A stretch of 39,154 nucleotides of DNA, taken from contig DATEDA010000143.1 of NCBI GenBank assembly GCA_035286595.1, positions 1-39,154 on the forward strand, read 5' to 3'. This stretch comes from DATEDA01 sp035286595. GTDB taxonomy: Bacteria > Pseudomonadota > Gammaproteobacteria > Burkholderiales > SG8-39. The notes below the pieces were generated by a model that was not told the origin of the DNA, did not search any database, and saw only the letters and a list, made by a program, of their open reading frames with translations. The translations under genes and the position numbers were made by a program. This document shows, piece by piece, positions 24,639 through 32,680 of this stretch; the stretch's first letter is position 1, and every line of letters begins with the position of its first letter.

Positions 24639-24878
24639 ATGAAGAAAGTCAACGTCACCGAGCTCAGGCAGAACCTTCCCGCCTACCTCGCCCGGGTGCG
24701 GCGCGGCGAGCGGATCAAAGTCACCTCGCGCGGGACGGTCATCGCCGAGATCGCGCCCCCTGCGCCGTCGCCCGACGAGGTCGCCGCGGCACGGGCGCGG
24801 CTGCGCGGCAGCGTCCGGCGCTATGAACGGCCGCTCGAGCCGGTGATCGATCCGGCCGAGTGGGACATGAACCGTTGA
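24639..24878 (+). CDS. Type II antitoxin, Phd/YefM-like
   Basis: The 79-residue protein has the Phd/YefM fold signature: MKKVNVTELRQNLPAYLARV, then RRGERIKVTSRGTVIAEIAP. The N-terminal part binds DNA as a dimer; the C-terminal part (VRRYERPLEPVIDPAEWDMN) should wrap the toxin's active site. ATG 24639 is placed just after a palindrome overlapping the promoter. Its stop overlaps the toxin start codon, so the two are coupled. It should repress its own promoter, more strongly with the toxin present. Confidence 0.88.
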   Translation: MKKVNVTELRQNLPAYLARVRRGERIKVTSRGTVIAEIAPPAPSPDEVAAARARLRGSVRRYERPLEPVIDPAEWDMNR

Positions 24879-25270
24879 TCGTCCTCGACACCCACGTGCT
24901 CGTCTGGTGGGTGGCGGGCAGCGGGCGGTTGTCGGCGCGAGCGAAGCGCGCAATCGATCAGCGGCTGCGGCGAGGTCCGGTGATCGCCTCCGCAATCACC
25001 GTGCTCGAGATCGCAACCGCGGTGCGCCGCGGCCGTCTCGAGCTCGGATCGCCGCTCGACCAGTGGCTTGCCGACCTGCTCGCGCTCCCCGAGCTGCGCT
25101 TCGCGCCGGTCAGCGTCGAGATTGCCCGCCTCGCCGGGGGCTTCGAGGACCCGGCTCCCGGTGATCCTGCCGATCGCGTCATCCTGGCGACTGCGCAGAC
25201 GTTGCGTGCCAGACTCGTCACCGCGGACGAGCGATTGCAGGCCACGCCGCTCGTTGCGTTCGTCTGGTAG
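24875..25270 (+). CDS. PIN-domain toxin, VapC-like
   Basis: The 131-residue protein is a PIN-domain ribonuclease. The acidic metal-binding residues are present: Asp in IVLDTHVLVWWV, Glu in TVLEIATAVRRGRLEL, Asp in DPADRVILATA and Asp in LVTADERL. PIN toxins cleave structured RNA such as tRNA or rRNA helices. I chose TTG 24875 because it overlaps the antitoxin stop (TTGA) and begins right at the domain; GTG 24860 would add five residues. The partner antitoxin is Phd-like rather than a classic VapB, a mix that is common in proteobacteria. It ends 12 bases before a strong hairpin. Confidence 0.88.
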   Translation: MIVLDTHVLVWWVAGSGRLSARAKRAIDQRLRRGPVIASAITVLEIATAVRRGRLELGSPLDQWLADLLALPELRFAPVSVEIARLAGGFEDPAPGDPADRVILATAQTLRARLVTADERLQATPLVAFVW

Positions 25271-25282
25271 CGGTCGCCGGCA

Positions 25283-25310
25283 GGCGGGGATGCCCCTCGG
25301 CATCCCCGCC
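25283..25310. terminator. Strong bidirectional hairpin
   Basis: GGCGGGGATGCC and GGCATCCCCGCC pair perfectly over 12 bp around a CCTC loop. It lies between the convergent toxin (stop 25270) and pirin (stop 25328) genes. On the plus strand GTCGGTTT follows at a short distance; there is no true T-run. A shared terminator is the likely role. Confidence 0.7.
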
Positions 25311-25327
25311 GCCGTCGGTTTGGTGAA

Positions 25328-26194
25328 CTACGCTGCGCGCGTCAGCGCGCCGGTCTGGTAGTCCCGGATCGCCTGCTCGATCTCCGCGCGCGTGTTCATC
25401 ACGAACGGGCCGTACTGCACGATCGGCTCGCCGATCGGACGGCCGGCGAGCAGCAGAAACCGCCCGCCTTCGGGACCGGCGGTGACCTCCACCTGGTCGC
25501 CCGCGGTCAGAAAGCCCGCGCTGTGCGTCTTCAGCGTCCGCGCGGCGCCCGTGGGACCGACGCTCACGCTGCCTTCGAACGGATACACGAAGGCGTTGTA
25601 GTCGGCCGGCAACGGATGCGCGAATGCGGCGCCCGCGGGAAGCTCGACGTCGAAGTACAGCGGGTCGGTGGTGCCGCCCTGGATCGGACCAGGCGTGGAT
25701 CGTCCGTCCGCCTCCAGCGTCCCGGCGACCACTTTGACGCGGCCACCGTTGGGCAGCGCGACGACGGGGATCTGATCCGCCTGGATGTCGCGATACCCGG
25801 CCGGCTTCATCTTCTCGCGCGCGGGCAGATTGATCCACAGCTGGAAGCCACGCATGCGCCCCCGGTCCTGCTGCGGCATCTCGGAGTGGATGATGCCGCG
25901 GCCCGCGGTCATCCACTGCACGCCGCCGCTCTTCAGGTGCCCGCGGTTGCCGAGGTGGTCCTCGTGCAGCATGTGGCCGTCGAGGATGTAGGTGACGGTC
26001 TCGAAGCCCCGGTGCGGATGCGCCGGGAAGCCGGCGACGTAGTCGTCCGGATTCTCGGACGAGAACTGGTCGAGCATGAGGAACGGGTCGAGCCGGAGCC
26101 GGTCCTGGCGCCCGACGCTGCGCAGCAGCTTGACGCCCGCGCCGTCCGAGGCGGGGATGGATTCGACGATCTCGCGCAGCGTGCGGGTGCTCAT
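25328..26194 (-). CDS. Pirin family protein (bicupin)
   Basis: The 288-residue protein is a pirin: the N-terminal cupin has the metal-binding motif FPAHPHRGFETVTYILDG (two His), with a third His and a Glu in GRGIIHSEMPQQ. A C-terminal cupin follows (YNAFVYPFEGSVSVG; LLLAGRPIGEPIVQYGPFVM). Bacterial pirins act as quercetin dioxygenases or regulate metabolic enzymes; which one applies here is not clear. ATG 26192-26194 has an AGGAGC site; the longer open frame upstream is not used. It is next to the azoreductase gene on the same strand, a common pairing in proteobacteria. Confidence 0.94.
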   Translation of the reverse strand: MSTRTLREIVESIPASDGAGVKLLRSVGRQDRLRLDPFLMLDQFSSENPDDYVAGFPAHPHRGFETVTYILDGHMLHEDHLGNRGHLKSGGVQWMTAGRGIIHSEMPQQDRGRMRGFQLWINLPAREKMKPAGYRDIQADQIPVVALPNGGRVKVVAGTLEADGRSTPGPIQGGTTDPLYFDVELPAGAAFAHPLPADYNAFVYPFEGSVSVGPTGAARTLKTHSAGFLTAGDQVEVTAGPEGGRFLLLAGRPIGEPIVQYGPFVMNTRAEIEQAIRDYQTGALTRAA

Positions 26195-26246
26195 GAGCTG
26201 CTCCTGTCCTGGTGAGTGTCGTATATGGGGCGGCCGGTGCGAGGCG

Positions 26247-26867
26247 TCAAGCCGCGAGCGCCTCCGGCGCGCCGATGCTGCGGATCGCATTCTGCGCCCG
26301 CGCGATACCGGCCTGCTTCGCCGCATCGCTGACAGCGAGCCCTTCGGCGTAGACGAACGTCACGTCCGTGATCCCGAGGAAGCCCAGGAACTGCCGGACG
26401 AACGCGGTCTGGGTGTCGGCGTCGGTGCCGTTGTAGAACCCGCCGCGCGTCGCGAACACGTATGCCCGCTTGCCGGTCAGCAGACCGACCGGACCTCTTT
26501 CGGTGTAGCGGAACGTGGCGCCGGCGCGGGCGACGTGGTCGAAATAGGCCTTCAGCGTCGACGGGACGCCGAAGTTGTACATCGGCAGGCCGAGCACGAT
26601 GACGTCGGCGCGCTTCAGCTCGTCGATCAGGCGATCGGAGTCATCGACGACGGCCCGCTGCTCGGACGTGCGCTCGCCGGGCTCGGCGAGGAAGGCCCCG
26701 AAGCGCTCGGCGGTGAGGTGAGGGACCGGCTCGCGCGCGAGATCCCGCACGATGACGTCGCCGCGGGGGTGGTTCGCTTGCCACCCGGCGACGAACTCGT
26801 CGGCGAGGCGGCTCGACTGTCCGCCGGTAGAGAAGAGGCTCGTATTCAGCTGCAGCAAGGTGCTCAT
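26247..26867 (-). CDS. azoR: FMN-dependent NADH-azoreductase
   Basis: AzoR is a flavodoxin-like FMN enzyme that reduces azo compounds and quinones with NADH by a two-electron mechanism. The 206-residue length is standard. Motifs: LLQLNTSLFSTGGQSSRLAD at the N-terminus (phosphate loop for FMN), VLGLPMYNFGVPSTLKAYFD (the core signature) and YVFATRGGFYNG. It is divergent from a LysR regulator with a 106-base gap that is A/T-richer than its surroundings and holds a palindrome, so induction by quinone or electrophile stress is the natural model. The pirin gene follows 53 bases downstream on the same strand. Confidence 0.94.
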   Translation of the reverse strand: MSTLLQLNTSLFSTGGQSSRLADEFVAGWQANHPRGDVIVRDLAREPVPHLTAERFGAFLAEPGERTSEQRAVVDDSDRLIDELKRADVIVLGLPMYNFGVPSTLKAYFDHVARAGATFRYTERGPVGLLTGKRAYVFATRGGFYNGTDADTQTAFVRQFLGFLGITDVTFVYAEGLAVSDAAKQAGIARAQNAIRSIGAPEALAA

Positions 26868-26952
26868 GGCGCGGCTCCTGGTTCGAGGTTCGGATGCCGC
26901 AGATGATCGGGTTTACTGGATCGATATTAAAGCGCAAGATTTGGCAACTATC

Positions 26953-26973
26953 AATCGATCTGGTAGATAGATT
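26953..26973. promoter_or_regulatory. Near-perfect 9-3-9 palindrome, probable LysR/azoR operator
   Basis: AATCGATCT and AGATAGATT are inverted copies (8 of 9 match) separated by GGT. The right arm ends exactly where the LysR GTG start begins, so a bound regulator would block its own start. The region is unusually A/T-rich for this window. Ligand inferred from position. Confidence 0.6.
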
Positions 26974-27966
26974 GTGATTAACCTGCGGATTACATTGGAC
27001 CAGTGGCGCACCTTTCTAGCGGTGGTGGACGCCGGCGGCTACGCGCAGGCCGCGGGAGCGCTCCACAAGAGCCAGTCGACCGTGACCTACGCAGTCAAGA
27101 AGATCGAATCGCTGCTCGACGTGAAGGTCTTCGAGATCAAGGGCCGCAAGGCGGTGCTGACCGGGGCTGGGCAAGTGCTCCACCGGCGCGCCCGAACGCT
27201 CGTCGAGGAAGCGGCGACGCTCGAGCGCGGCGCTGGCGCGATGTCGGCGGACTGGAAGCCGGAGCTCCGCCTCGCAGTCGACGTGATTTTCCCGACCTGG
27301 CTCCTGCTGCAGTGCTTCGAGGCGTTCGCGAAGGAACGGCCGGAGACCCGCATCGAGCTCTACGAGACGGTGCTCGGCGGCACCGACGAGGCGCTCGCGG
27401 GCGGGCAGGTCGACATCGCGATCACCTCGCAGCTTCCGGGCGGCTTCCTCGGCGATCCGCTGATGCGCCTGCGCTTCATCCCCGCCGCGCACCCGGACCA
27501 CCCGCTGCACCGCCTCGGCCGGGACCTCACCTATCGGGACCTCCGGCGCCACCGACAGCTCGTGATCCGCGACAGCGGGATCCAGCGGACGCGGCCGGGC
27601 GCCTGGCTCGGCGCCGAGCAGCGCTGGACGGTGAGCCACAAGGCGACCTCGATCCGGGCCGCATGCATGGGGCTCGGGTTCGCGTGGTATCCGGAGGAGA
27701 GCATCCGGAGCGAGCTGGAATCGGGCGCGTTGCGCCCGCTGCCGCTCAGGGAGGGTGCCGAGCGCTGGACCGAGCTCTATCTCGTTTTCGCGGACCCCGA
27801 CTACGCCTCACGGGACGAACGCCGGCTCGCCGAGATCATCCGCGAATCGGTCGCGCGCGAGTGCGCGCGGGCTATTGCGGCCGAGGTGACGCCAGCCGGC
27901 GGAGCGCCGCCTCCGTCGCCGGGTCGGCGGGAAAGAAGCACTCGATCCGGAGCTCGTGGAGCGTGA
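26974..27966 (+). CDS. LysR family transcriptional regulator
   Basis: The 330-residue protein has an N-terminal winged helix (TLDQWRTFLAVVDAGGYAQA, SQSTVTYAVKKIESLLDVKV) and an effector domain from residue 90 (ELRLAVDVIFPTWLLLQCFE). Start is GTG 26974 without a clear ribosome site; a leaderless message is possible. The usual LysR length of about 300 residues is reached near base 27873. The last 30 residues (GGAPPPSPGRRERS and on) are low complexity and run through the 3' end of the convergent XRE-type gene, so they probably arose by loss of a stop codon. It is divergent from azoR, its likely target. Confidence 0.92.
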   Translation: MINLRITLDQWRTFLAVVDAGGYAQAAGALHKSQSTVTYAVKKIESLLDVKVFEIKGRKAVLTGAGQVLHRRARTLVEEAATLERGAGAMSADWKPELRLAVDVIFPTWLLLQCFEAFAKERPETRIELYETVLGGTDEALAGGQVDIAITSQLPGGFLGDPLMRLRFIPAAHPDHPLHRLGRDLTYRDLRRHRQLVIRDSGIQRTRPGAWLGAEQRWTVSHKATSIRAACMGLGFAWYPEESIRSELESGALRPLPLREGAERWTELYLVFADPDYASRDERRLAEIIRESVARECARAIAAEVTPAGGAPPPSPGRRERSTRSGARGA

Positions 27967-28708
27967 TGTCGTAGGGCGTGCCGAGGCTGGCGAGCAGAGT
28001 GAAGAAGCTGAACCGCGCCTCGCCCTTGCGCATCTCGATCGCGAGGAACGGCGCGGTGGGGGCGTCGAGATCGAGCGCCTGCCAGTCGCGCGGGACGCCG
28101 GGGTAGGCGAGCAGGTCGTCGAGCAGCCGGCGGATCTCCGCGTCCCCGGTGCGGATCAGGTCGCGATGGAGCCACTGGATGAGCGCTGCGGCCGTGGCGT
28201 CCCAGTTGACGATGGCCGGCCGCAGACCCTGCGGGTGGAAACAGAGCCGCATCGCGTTGGGCGCGCCGGCCGCCGCGGCGTCCCCCTCGAGGAGCAGGCC
28301 GACGACGCGCCCCATCGCGTCGTTCGTCGCGACGATGTTCCATTGCCGGTCGAGGACCATGGCGGGATAGGGCTCCTGCTGGCGCAGCATGAACGCGAGC
28401 GCCTGCTTCGCCTGCGCCATCTCGGGGGCGTCGAGCGGCGTCTCGCGATAGAGCGGCGCGTACCCGGCCGCGGTGAGCAATTCGTTCCGCGCCCGCGGCG
28501 GCACGTCGAGCACCTGCGACAGGTGCAGCACCATCTCGTGGCTCGGCCGCGTGCGGCCCGTTTCGACGAAGCTCAGATGGCGCGCCGAGATCTCGGCCTC
28601 GGTCGCGAGCCCGAGCTGGCTCATCCGGCGGCGCTCGCGCCACTGCTTGAGCAGCAGCCCCACGGAGCTCGCCCTACGTTGCCTCGTCGTCCGCTCGCGC
28701 GCTTTCAC
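27872..28708 (-). CDS. XRE family regulator with MmyB-like ligand-binding domain
   Basis: The 278-residue protein has an N-terminal helix-turn-helix (LLKQWRERRRMSQLGLATEA, then ISARHLSFVETGRTRPS) and a C-terminal MmyB-type domain (YPAMVLDRQWNIVATNDAMG, and AIEMRKGEARFSFFTLLASL). MmyB domains are PAS-like and bind fatty-acid-type ligands in the one studied case. GTG 28706-28708 fits the protein start; TATACT lies 7-12 bases before it on the same strand, so the message may be leaderless. The gene is divergent from the thioesterase and overlaps the convergent LysR 3' end by 95 bases. Confidence 0.92.
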   Translation of the reverse strand: MKARERTTRQRRASSVGLLLKQWRERRRMSQLGLATEAEISARHLSFVETGRTRPSHEMVLHLSQVLDVPPRARNELLTAAGYAPLYRETPLDAPEMAQAKQALAFMLRQQEPYPAMVLDRQWNIVATNDAMGRVVGLLLEGDAAAAGAPNAMRLCFHPQGLRPAIVNWDATAAALIQWLHRDLIRTGDAEIRRLLDDLLAYPGVPRDWQALDLDAPTAPFLAIEMRKGEARFSFFTLLASLGTPYDITLHELRIECFFPADPATEAALRRLASPRPQ

Positions 28709-28795
28709 GGGACCAGTATAGGCAGCCGCGGTCGGTCCGCCATTACTTCGCGGGTAATTGAACTGCTTCCCCGCGTCGCGCAGAATGCGACGGTC

Positions 28796-29197
28796 ATGGA
28801 CCCTGCCGCGATCACCCAGGCACTGAACGGGACGCTCGCCGCGCTCCTCGGGATCCGCTTCGTCGACACGAGCCCGGAGCGCGTCATCGCCGAGCTTGCG
28901 ATCCGCGACGACCTGCGCACCACGACAGGGCCTTTGCACGGCGGTGCGCTGATGGCGTTCGCGGACACGGTCGGGGCGGTCGCCACGGTGCTCAACCTGC
29001 CCGCGGGCGCGAGCACGGCCACCCTCGAATCGAAGACCAACTTCTTCGCTGCCGGACGCGCCGGCATCGTCCGCGCCGAGTCGACGCCGCTCCACCGCGG
29101 CAAGACGACCATGGTCTGGCAGACGCGGGTCACCGACGAGTCGGGCCGGCTGCTCTCGCTGACGATCCAGACGCAGATGGTCCTGCCTCCGAAGTGA
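28796..29197 (+). CDS. PaaI-type hot-dog thioesterase
   Basis: The 133-residue protein is a hot-dog thioesterase of the PaaI/YdiI class: TGPLHGGALMAFADTVGAVA provides the HGG loop and catalytic acid (Asp in FADTVG), followed by TLESKTNFFAAGRAG. Such enzymes hydrolyse acyl- or aroyl-CoA. The frame is open far upstream within the opposite-strand regulator gene; ATG 28796 is the first reasonable start. Its stop overlaps the GTG start of the next gene by 4 bases (GTGA), so the two are coupled. Confidence 0.93.
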   Translation: MDPAAITQALNGTLAALLGIRFVDTSPERVIAELAIRDDLRTTTGPLHGGALMAFADTVGAVATVLNLPAGASTATLESKTNFFAAGRAGIVRAESTPLHRGKTTMVWQTRVTDESGRLLSLTIQTQMVLPPK

Positions 29198-30075
29198 GCG
29201 AGCGCGCCGCGATTCTGGCCGCGGTGCTCTCGAGCGCGTTCGGCGGGACGGCGCCGGCAGCCACGCGCTACGTGATCGGCGCGACCGATCCGGTGACCCT
29301 CGCCGCGCTCCGCTTCGGCGTCGGCTTCCTGCTCCTGCTGCCGCTCGCGCTGGCGCTCGGGCGCCGCTGGCCGCGCGGGCGCGACTGGCTCGGCGTCGCG
29401 GGCCTCGGCACGCTGTTCTTCGCGGTCTTCTTCGTCTTCTACAACGCGGCGTTCGTCTACACCACCGCCGCGCGGGGCGCGCTTGCGCTCTCCGCCATGC
29501 CGCTGCTCACCATGGCGATCGCTGCGCTGCTCGGCATCGAGAAGCTGAGCGTGCGCAAGGGCGCCGGCGTCGCGATCGCGATGGGCGGGGTGGCGGCCGC
29601 GCTCGCGAGCGGGCTCGGGGAAGCGCCGCCCGGGGCCTGGCGCGGCGACCTGATCATGGCCGGCGGCGCGGTGTGCATGGCGCTCTACAACGTCTGGTCG
29701 CGACCGTTCATCGCGCGCTCGAGCGCGCTAGGCTTTCTCACCGCGGGCATGGGGATCGGCGCCGCGTGCCTGGTGGCGACTGCCTGGGTCCGCGGCGGCT
29801 TCGGCGCGGCGCTCGCGTTCGGGGCGCCGCAATGGGCCGCGGTCGCGAGCCTGGGGTTCTTCGCGAGCGCGCTGAGCTTCTATCTCTGGGTCTTCGCGCT
29901 CGAGCGCACCACGCCCACGCGCGTCGCCAACACGATCACCGTCAACCCGGTGACCGCCGCGCTGCTCGCCGTGCCGCTGCTCGGCGAGCCGATCGGACTG
30001 AACCTCGTGCTCGGGCTCGCCGCGGTCGGCACGGGGATCTGGATCGCGTCGACGCAGCGTGCGCCGCGGGCCTAG
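29194..30075 (+). CDS. DMT superfamily (EamA) transporter
   Basis: The 293-residue protein has ten membrane segments in two EamA repeats. The first repeat has the small-residue start AAVLSSAFGGTAPAATRYVI and the segment LAALRFGVGFLLLLPLALAL; the second begins near residue 150 (GDLIMAGGAVCMALYNVWSR). DMT exporters remove amino acids, nucleobases or other small metabolites; the substrate is unknown. Start is GTG, coupled to the thioesterase by a 4-base overlap. Its stop codon lies in a CTAG shared with the convergent SDR gene. Confidence 0.93.
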   Translation: MSERAAILAAVLSSAFGGTAPAATRYVIGATDPVTLAALRFGVGFLLLLPLALALGRRWPRGRDWLGVAGLGTLFFAVFFVFYNAAFVYTTAARGALALSAMPLLTMAIAALLGIEKLSVRKGAGVAIAMGGVAAALASGLGEAPPGAWRGDLIMAGGAVCMALYNVWSRPFIARSSALGFLTAGMGIGAACLVATAWVRGGFGAALAFGAPQWAAVASLGFFASALSFYLWVFALERTTPTRVANTITVNPVTAALLAVPLLGEPIGLNLVLGLAAVGTGIWIASTQRAPRA

Positions 30076-30809
30076 CCGACGCTCGTGTACCCGCCGTCGA
30101 CGAGCATGACGGTCCCGGTCACGTAGCGCGCGGCGTCGGAGCACAGGAACAGGATCGGGTCCGCGATCTCCGCCGGCTCCGCCCAGCGCGCGAGCGGGAT
30201 GCGCGCGAGGATCTGGGCGTTGCGCTCGGGGTTCTCGCGGGCGCCCTTCGAGAGGTTCGTGATGACCCAGCCCGGGGCGACTGCGTTCACGCGGATCCCG
30301 TCGGCGGCGTAGGCCGCCGCGAGCGACATCGTCAGATTGCGCACCGCACCCTTGGACGCGGAGTAGGCGGGTTGCTTCGGTCCGCCGAAGAACGACATCA
30401 CCGAGGCGATGAATACGACCGCGCCCTTGCGCTTTGCGAGCAGCGGCCGGGCCGCGGCGGTGACGCGCATGCCCCCGTTCAGGTTCACGTCGATCACTTG
30501 CTCGAACACTTCGGGCGAGTGCTCCGCGTCCCGGCGGATCATGCCCGCGCTGTTGACCACGTAGTCCAACGACGCGAGGCCGCCGACCAGTCCGGTAACC
30601 GCTTTGGCGTCGGTCACGTCCAGCTTGCGGACGTCGACGCCGGCGAACTCCGGGTTGGCGCGCGCGGCCGCGAGCTCCTCGTCGGTGAGGCCGCAGGCGA
30701 TGACCTTCGCGCCGGCGCGCTTGAAGGCGAGGCTCGCCGCCGCGCCGATGCCCGAGACACCGCCGGTCACCAAAGCAGTCTTGCCGGAAAAGTCGAACGA
30801 GAAGCTCAT
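30072..30809 (-). CDS. SDR family oxidoreductase
   Basis: The 245-residue protein is a classical short-chain dehydrogenase. It has the cofactor loop TALVTGGVSGIGAAASLAF, NSAG (residues around 86), catalytic Ser in FIASVMSFFGG, YSASKGAV with the Tyr-Lys pair, and the C-terminal ending YVTGTVMLVDGGYTSVG. The Asp/Ser pattern after the second strand does not decide between NAD and NADP. ATG 30807-30809 was chosen; the open frame continues upstream through the OsmC region but is not used. It converges with the DMT transporter gene in a shared CTAG. Confidence 0.94.
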   Translation of the reverse strand: MSFSFDFSGKTALVTGGVSGIGAAASLAFKRAGAKVIACGLTDEELAAARANPEFAGVDVRKLDVTDAKAVTGLVGGLASLDYVVNSAGMIRRDAEHSPEVFEQVIDVNLNGGMRVTAAARPLLAKRKGAVVFIASVMSFFGGPKQPAYSASKGAVRNLTMSLAAAYAADGIRVNAVAPGWVITNLSKGARENPERNAQILARIPLARWAEPAEIADPILFLCSDAARYVTGTVMLVDGGYTSVG

Positions 30810-30905
30810 TGCGTCCGCCGTATCGCCGCGAAGCGTACCCGAAGCGGTCGGCCGCTGCACTGTGGTCGAGGTAACATCCGCGTCCCGCATCCGGAGGAAC
30901 GCGTC

Positions 30906-31370
30906 ATGGTCGAGGTCAGGCAGAAGACGCAGGTCAGGATGAAGCTCGACGGCGAGTGCGCGTCGCACTCCCGCACCGACGTGAGCGTCCGCGACGTCAA
31001 GGTCACGATCGACGAGCCGATTGAGCGCGGCGGCACGAACCAGGGGCCCTCGCCGACCGAGACGCTGATGGCGGCGCTCATCGCCTGCACGAACGTGATC
31101 ACCCACAAGGTGGCGCGCGCGAACGGCGTGCACCTGCACGCGATGCGCGTCCGCCTCGAGGCCGATTTCGACCGGCGGGGCGTGCTGCTCGCCGAGGAGG
31201 TGGACGTGCCGTTCCCGCGCGCCACGCTCTTCATCGACGTCACGACCGACGCTGACGACGCCGCGGTCGCGAAAGTGAAGCACGAGCTCGCGATGTTCTG
31301 CCCGGTCTCGAAGGTGATCCGCGCGTCCGGGACCCGCCTCGAGGAGGTCTGGACGGTCACGCGGCGGTGA
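30906..31370 (+). CDS. OsmC-like peroxidase family protein
   Basis: The 154-residue protein is an OsmC/YhfA-type protein: QGPSPTETLMAALIACTNVI holds the first reactive Cys and the Glu, and ELAMFCPVSKVIRASG holds the second Cys. OsmC proteins reduce organic hydroperoxides through these two cysteines. ATG 30906 has a good CGGAGGAA ribosome site, and TAACAT at 30871-30876 may be the -10. It is divergent from the SDR gene. The motif ALIACTN marks the YhfA-like subgroup rather than Ohr. Confidence 0.92.
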   Translation: MVEVRQKTQVRMKLDGECASHSRTDVSVRDVKVTIDEPIERGGTNQGPSPTETLMAALIACTNVITHKVARANGVHLHAMRVRLEADFDRRGVLLAEEVDVPFPRATLFIDVTTDADDAAVAKVKHELAMFCPVSKVIRASGTRLEEVWTVTRR

Positions 31371-31406
31371 CGCCGGCGGTGCTCGGCCCAGGGTCTCGAC
31401 CCGGTT

Positions 31407-31597
31407 TAGAATTCACCGTTCGTAGGCGGCAGGATCGCCCCCGGGGGTCGGGAACCCCGGCCGGGTGCCGCCGCGGCGACGAAACCGCGGAATGCGCGCA
31501 TCCAATCGGCTGTTATCGACGTAGCCCGGTAAGATCAGCCCGCACGCTCCGCTCGTCCCGCAGTTCCTCCAACACCCGAAGACAAAGGAGATCCCCC
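31407..31597 (+). promoter_or_regulatory. Long structured leader of the transglutaminase-like gene
   Basis: This gap has two possible -10 boxes (TAGAAT 31407-31412, TAAGAT 31530-31535). Between them lie nested inverted repeats: GGCGGCA/TGCCGCC (31425-31431 and 31466-31472) enclosing CCGGGG/CCCCGG (31441-31446 and 31455-31460), then CCGCGG/CCGCGG (31471-31476 and 31485-31490), which shares two bases with the first stem and would compete with it. It matches no riboswitch class I know. Confidence 0.4.
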
Positions 31598-32680
31598 ATG
31601 GACCGTAGAGCCTTCCTGCAGACCTCCGCCGCCGCGGCCGCCGCGTCCGCGCTGCCCTGGCGGGATGCACTGGCGAGCACCGAATGGCGGACTTTCGAGA
31701 CGATCACGCGGGTCGAGGTGCTCAAGCCCCGCGGCGTGTCGCGCGCCTGGGTGCCGCTGCCCATGACCGACGACACTGACTGGCAGAAGACGGTCGGCAG
31801 CACGTGGACCGGGAACGCGGCGCGCGCCCGGGTCGCAAGCGACGGCAAGTACGGTGCGACCATGGTCTTCGCGGAATGGCGCGACGGCGAAGCCGCGCCC
31901 GTGATCGAGGTCACGAGCCGCTTCATGACCCGCGACCGCGCGGTGGACCTCGGCAAGCCGGTCCCGAACGCGGAGAAGCTCTCGCCCGCCGATCGCGCGT
32001 TCTACCTCGCGCCCACCGAGTTCATCCCGACCGACGGGATCGTCCGGAAGACGGCGCTCGAAATCACGAAGGGCGCGAGCAGCGACGTGGAGAAGGCGCG
32101 CGCCATCTATGAATGGGTGGTCGACAACACGTTCCGCGACCCGAAGACGCGCGGCTGCGGCTGGGGCGACATCAAGGCCATGCTCGAGTCGGGGAACCTC
32201 GGCGGCAAGTGCGGGGACCTGAACGCCATGTTCGTGGGCCTCGCGCGCTCGGTCAGCGTGCCGGCGCGCGACGTCTATGGGTTGCGGGTGGCGCGCTCGG
32301 AGCACGGCTACGCGAGCCTCGGCGTCGGCTCGCCCAACGTGACCCGGGCGCAGCACTGCCGCGCGGAGTTCTTCGCCGCGGGCTACGGCTGGGTGCCGGT
32401 CGATCCGGCGGACGTCCGGAAGGTCGTGCTCGAGGAGCCGCCGGGCAAGCTCGCGGTCAACGACCCGAGGGTCGAGGCGGCGCGCAAGCGCCTGTTCGGC
32501 AGCTGGGAGATGAACTACCTCGCCTACAACATGGGCCACGACGTGAAGCTGCCGAACTCGAGCGGCCCGAAGCTGCCGTACCTGATGTACATCAACGCCG
32601 AGACCGGCGGCGAGATGCGCGATCAGCTCGATCCCGACTCGCTTATGTACTCGATCACCTCGCGCGAGGTGAAAGCTTAG
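31598..32680 (+). CDS. Tat-exported transglutaminase-like protein
   Basis: The 360-residue protein begins with a short twin-arginine signal (MDRRAFLQTSAAAAAASALP) and then carries a transglutaminase-like fold. The triad can be placed: Cys205 in GGKCGDLNAMFVGLARS, His253 in RAQHCRAEFF and Asp269 in GWVPVDPADVRK. Bacterial members are mostly proteases or of unknown role in the periplasm. ATG 31598 has a strong AAAGGAG site; the frame continues upstream without a better start. It overlaps the next gene by one base (TAGTG), so it is coupled to the TlpA-type thioredoxin. Confidence 0.92.
   Translation: MDRRAFLQTSAAAAAASALPWRDALASTEWRTFETITRVEVLKPRGVSRAWVPLPMTDDTDWQKTVGSTWTGNAARARVASDGKYGATMVFAEWRDGEAAPVIEVTSRFMTRDRAVDLGKPVPNAEKLSPADRAFYLAPTEFIPTDGIVRKTALEITKGASSDVEKARAIYEWVVDNTFRDPKTRGCGWGDIKAMLESGNLGGKCGDLNAMFVGLARSVSVPARDVYGLRVARSEHGYASLGVGSPNVTRAQHCRAEFFAAGYGWVPVDPADVRKVVLEEPPGKLAVNDPRVEAARKRLFGSWEMNYLAYNMGHDVKLPNSSGPKLPYLMYINAETGGEMRDQLDPDSLMYSITSREVKA

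Noticed and set aside
31425..31490. SAM, SAH or cobalamin riboswitch in the transglutaminase leader.
   Set aside because: None of the conserved core sequences of these classes is present; only generic GC-rich stems are seen.
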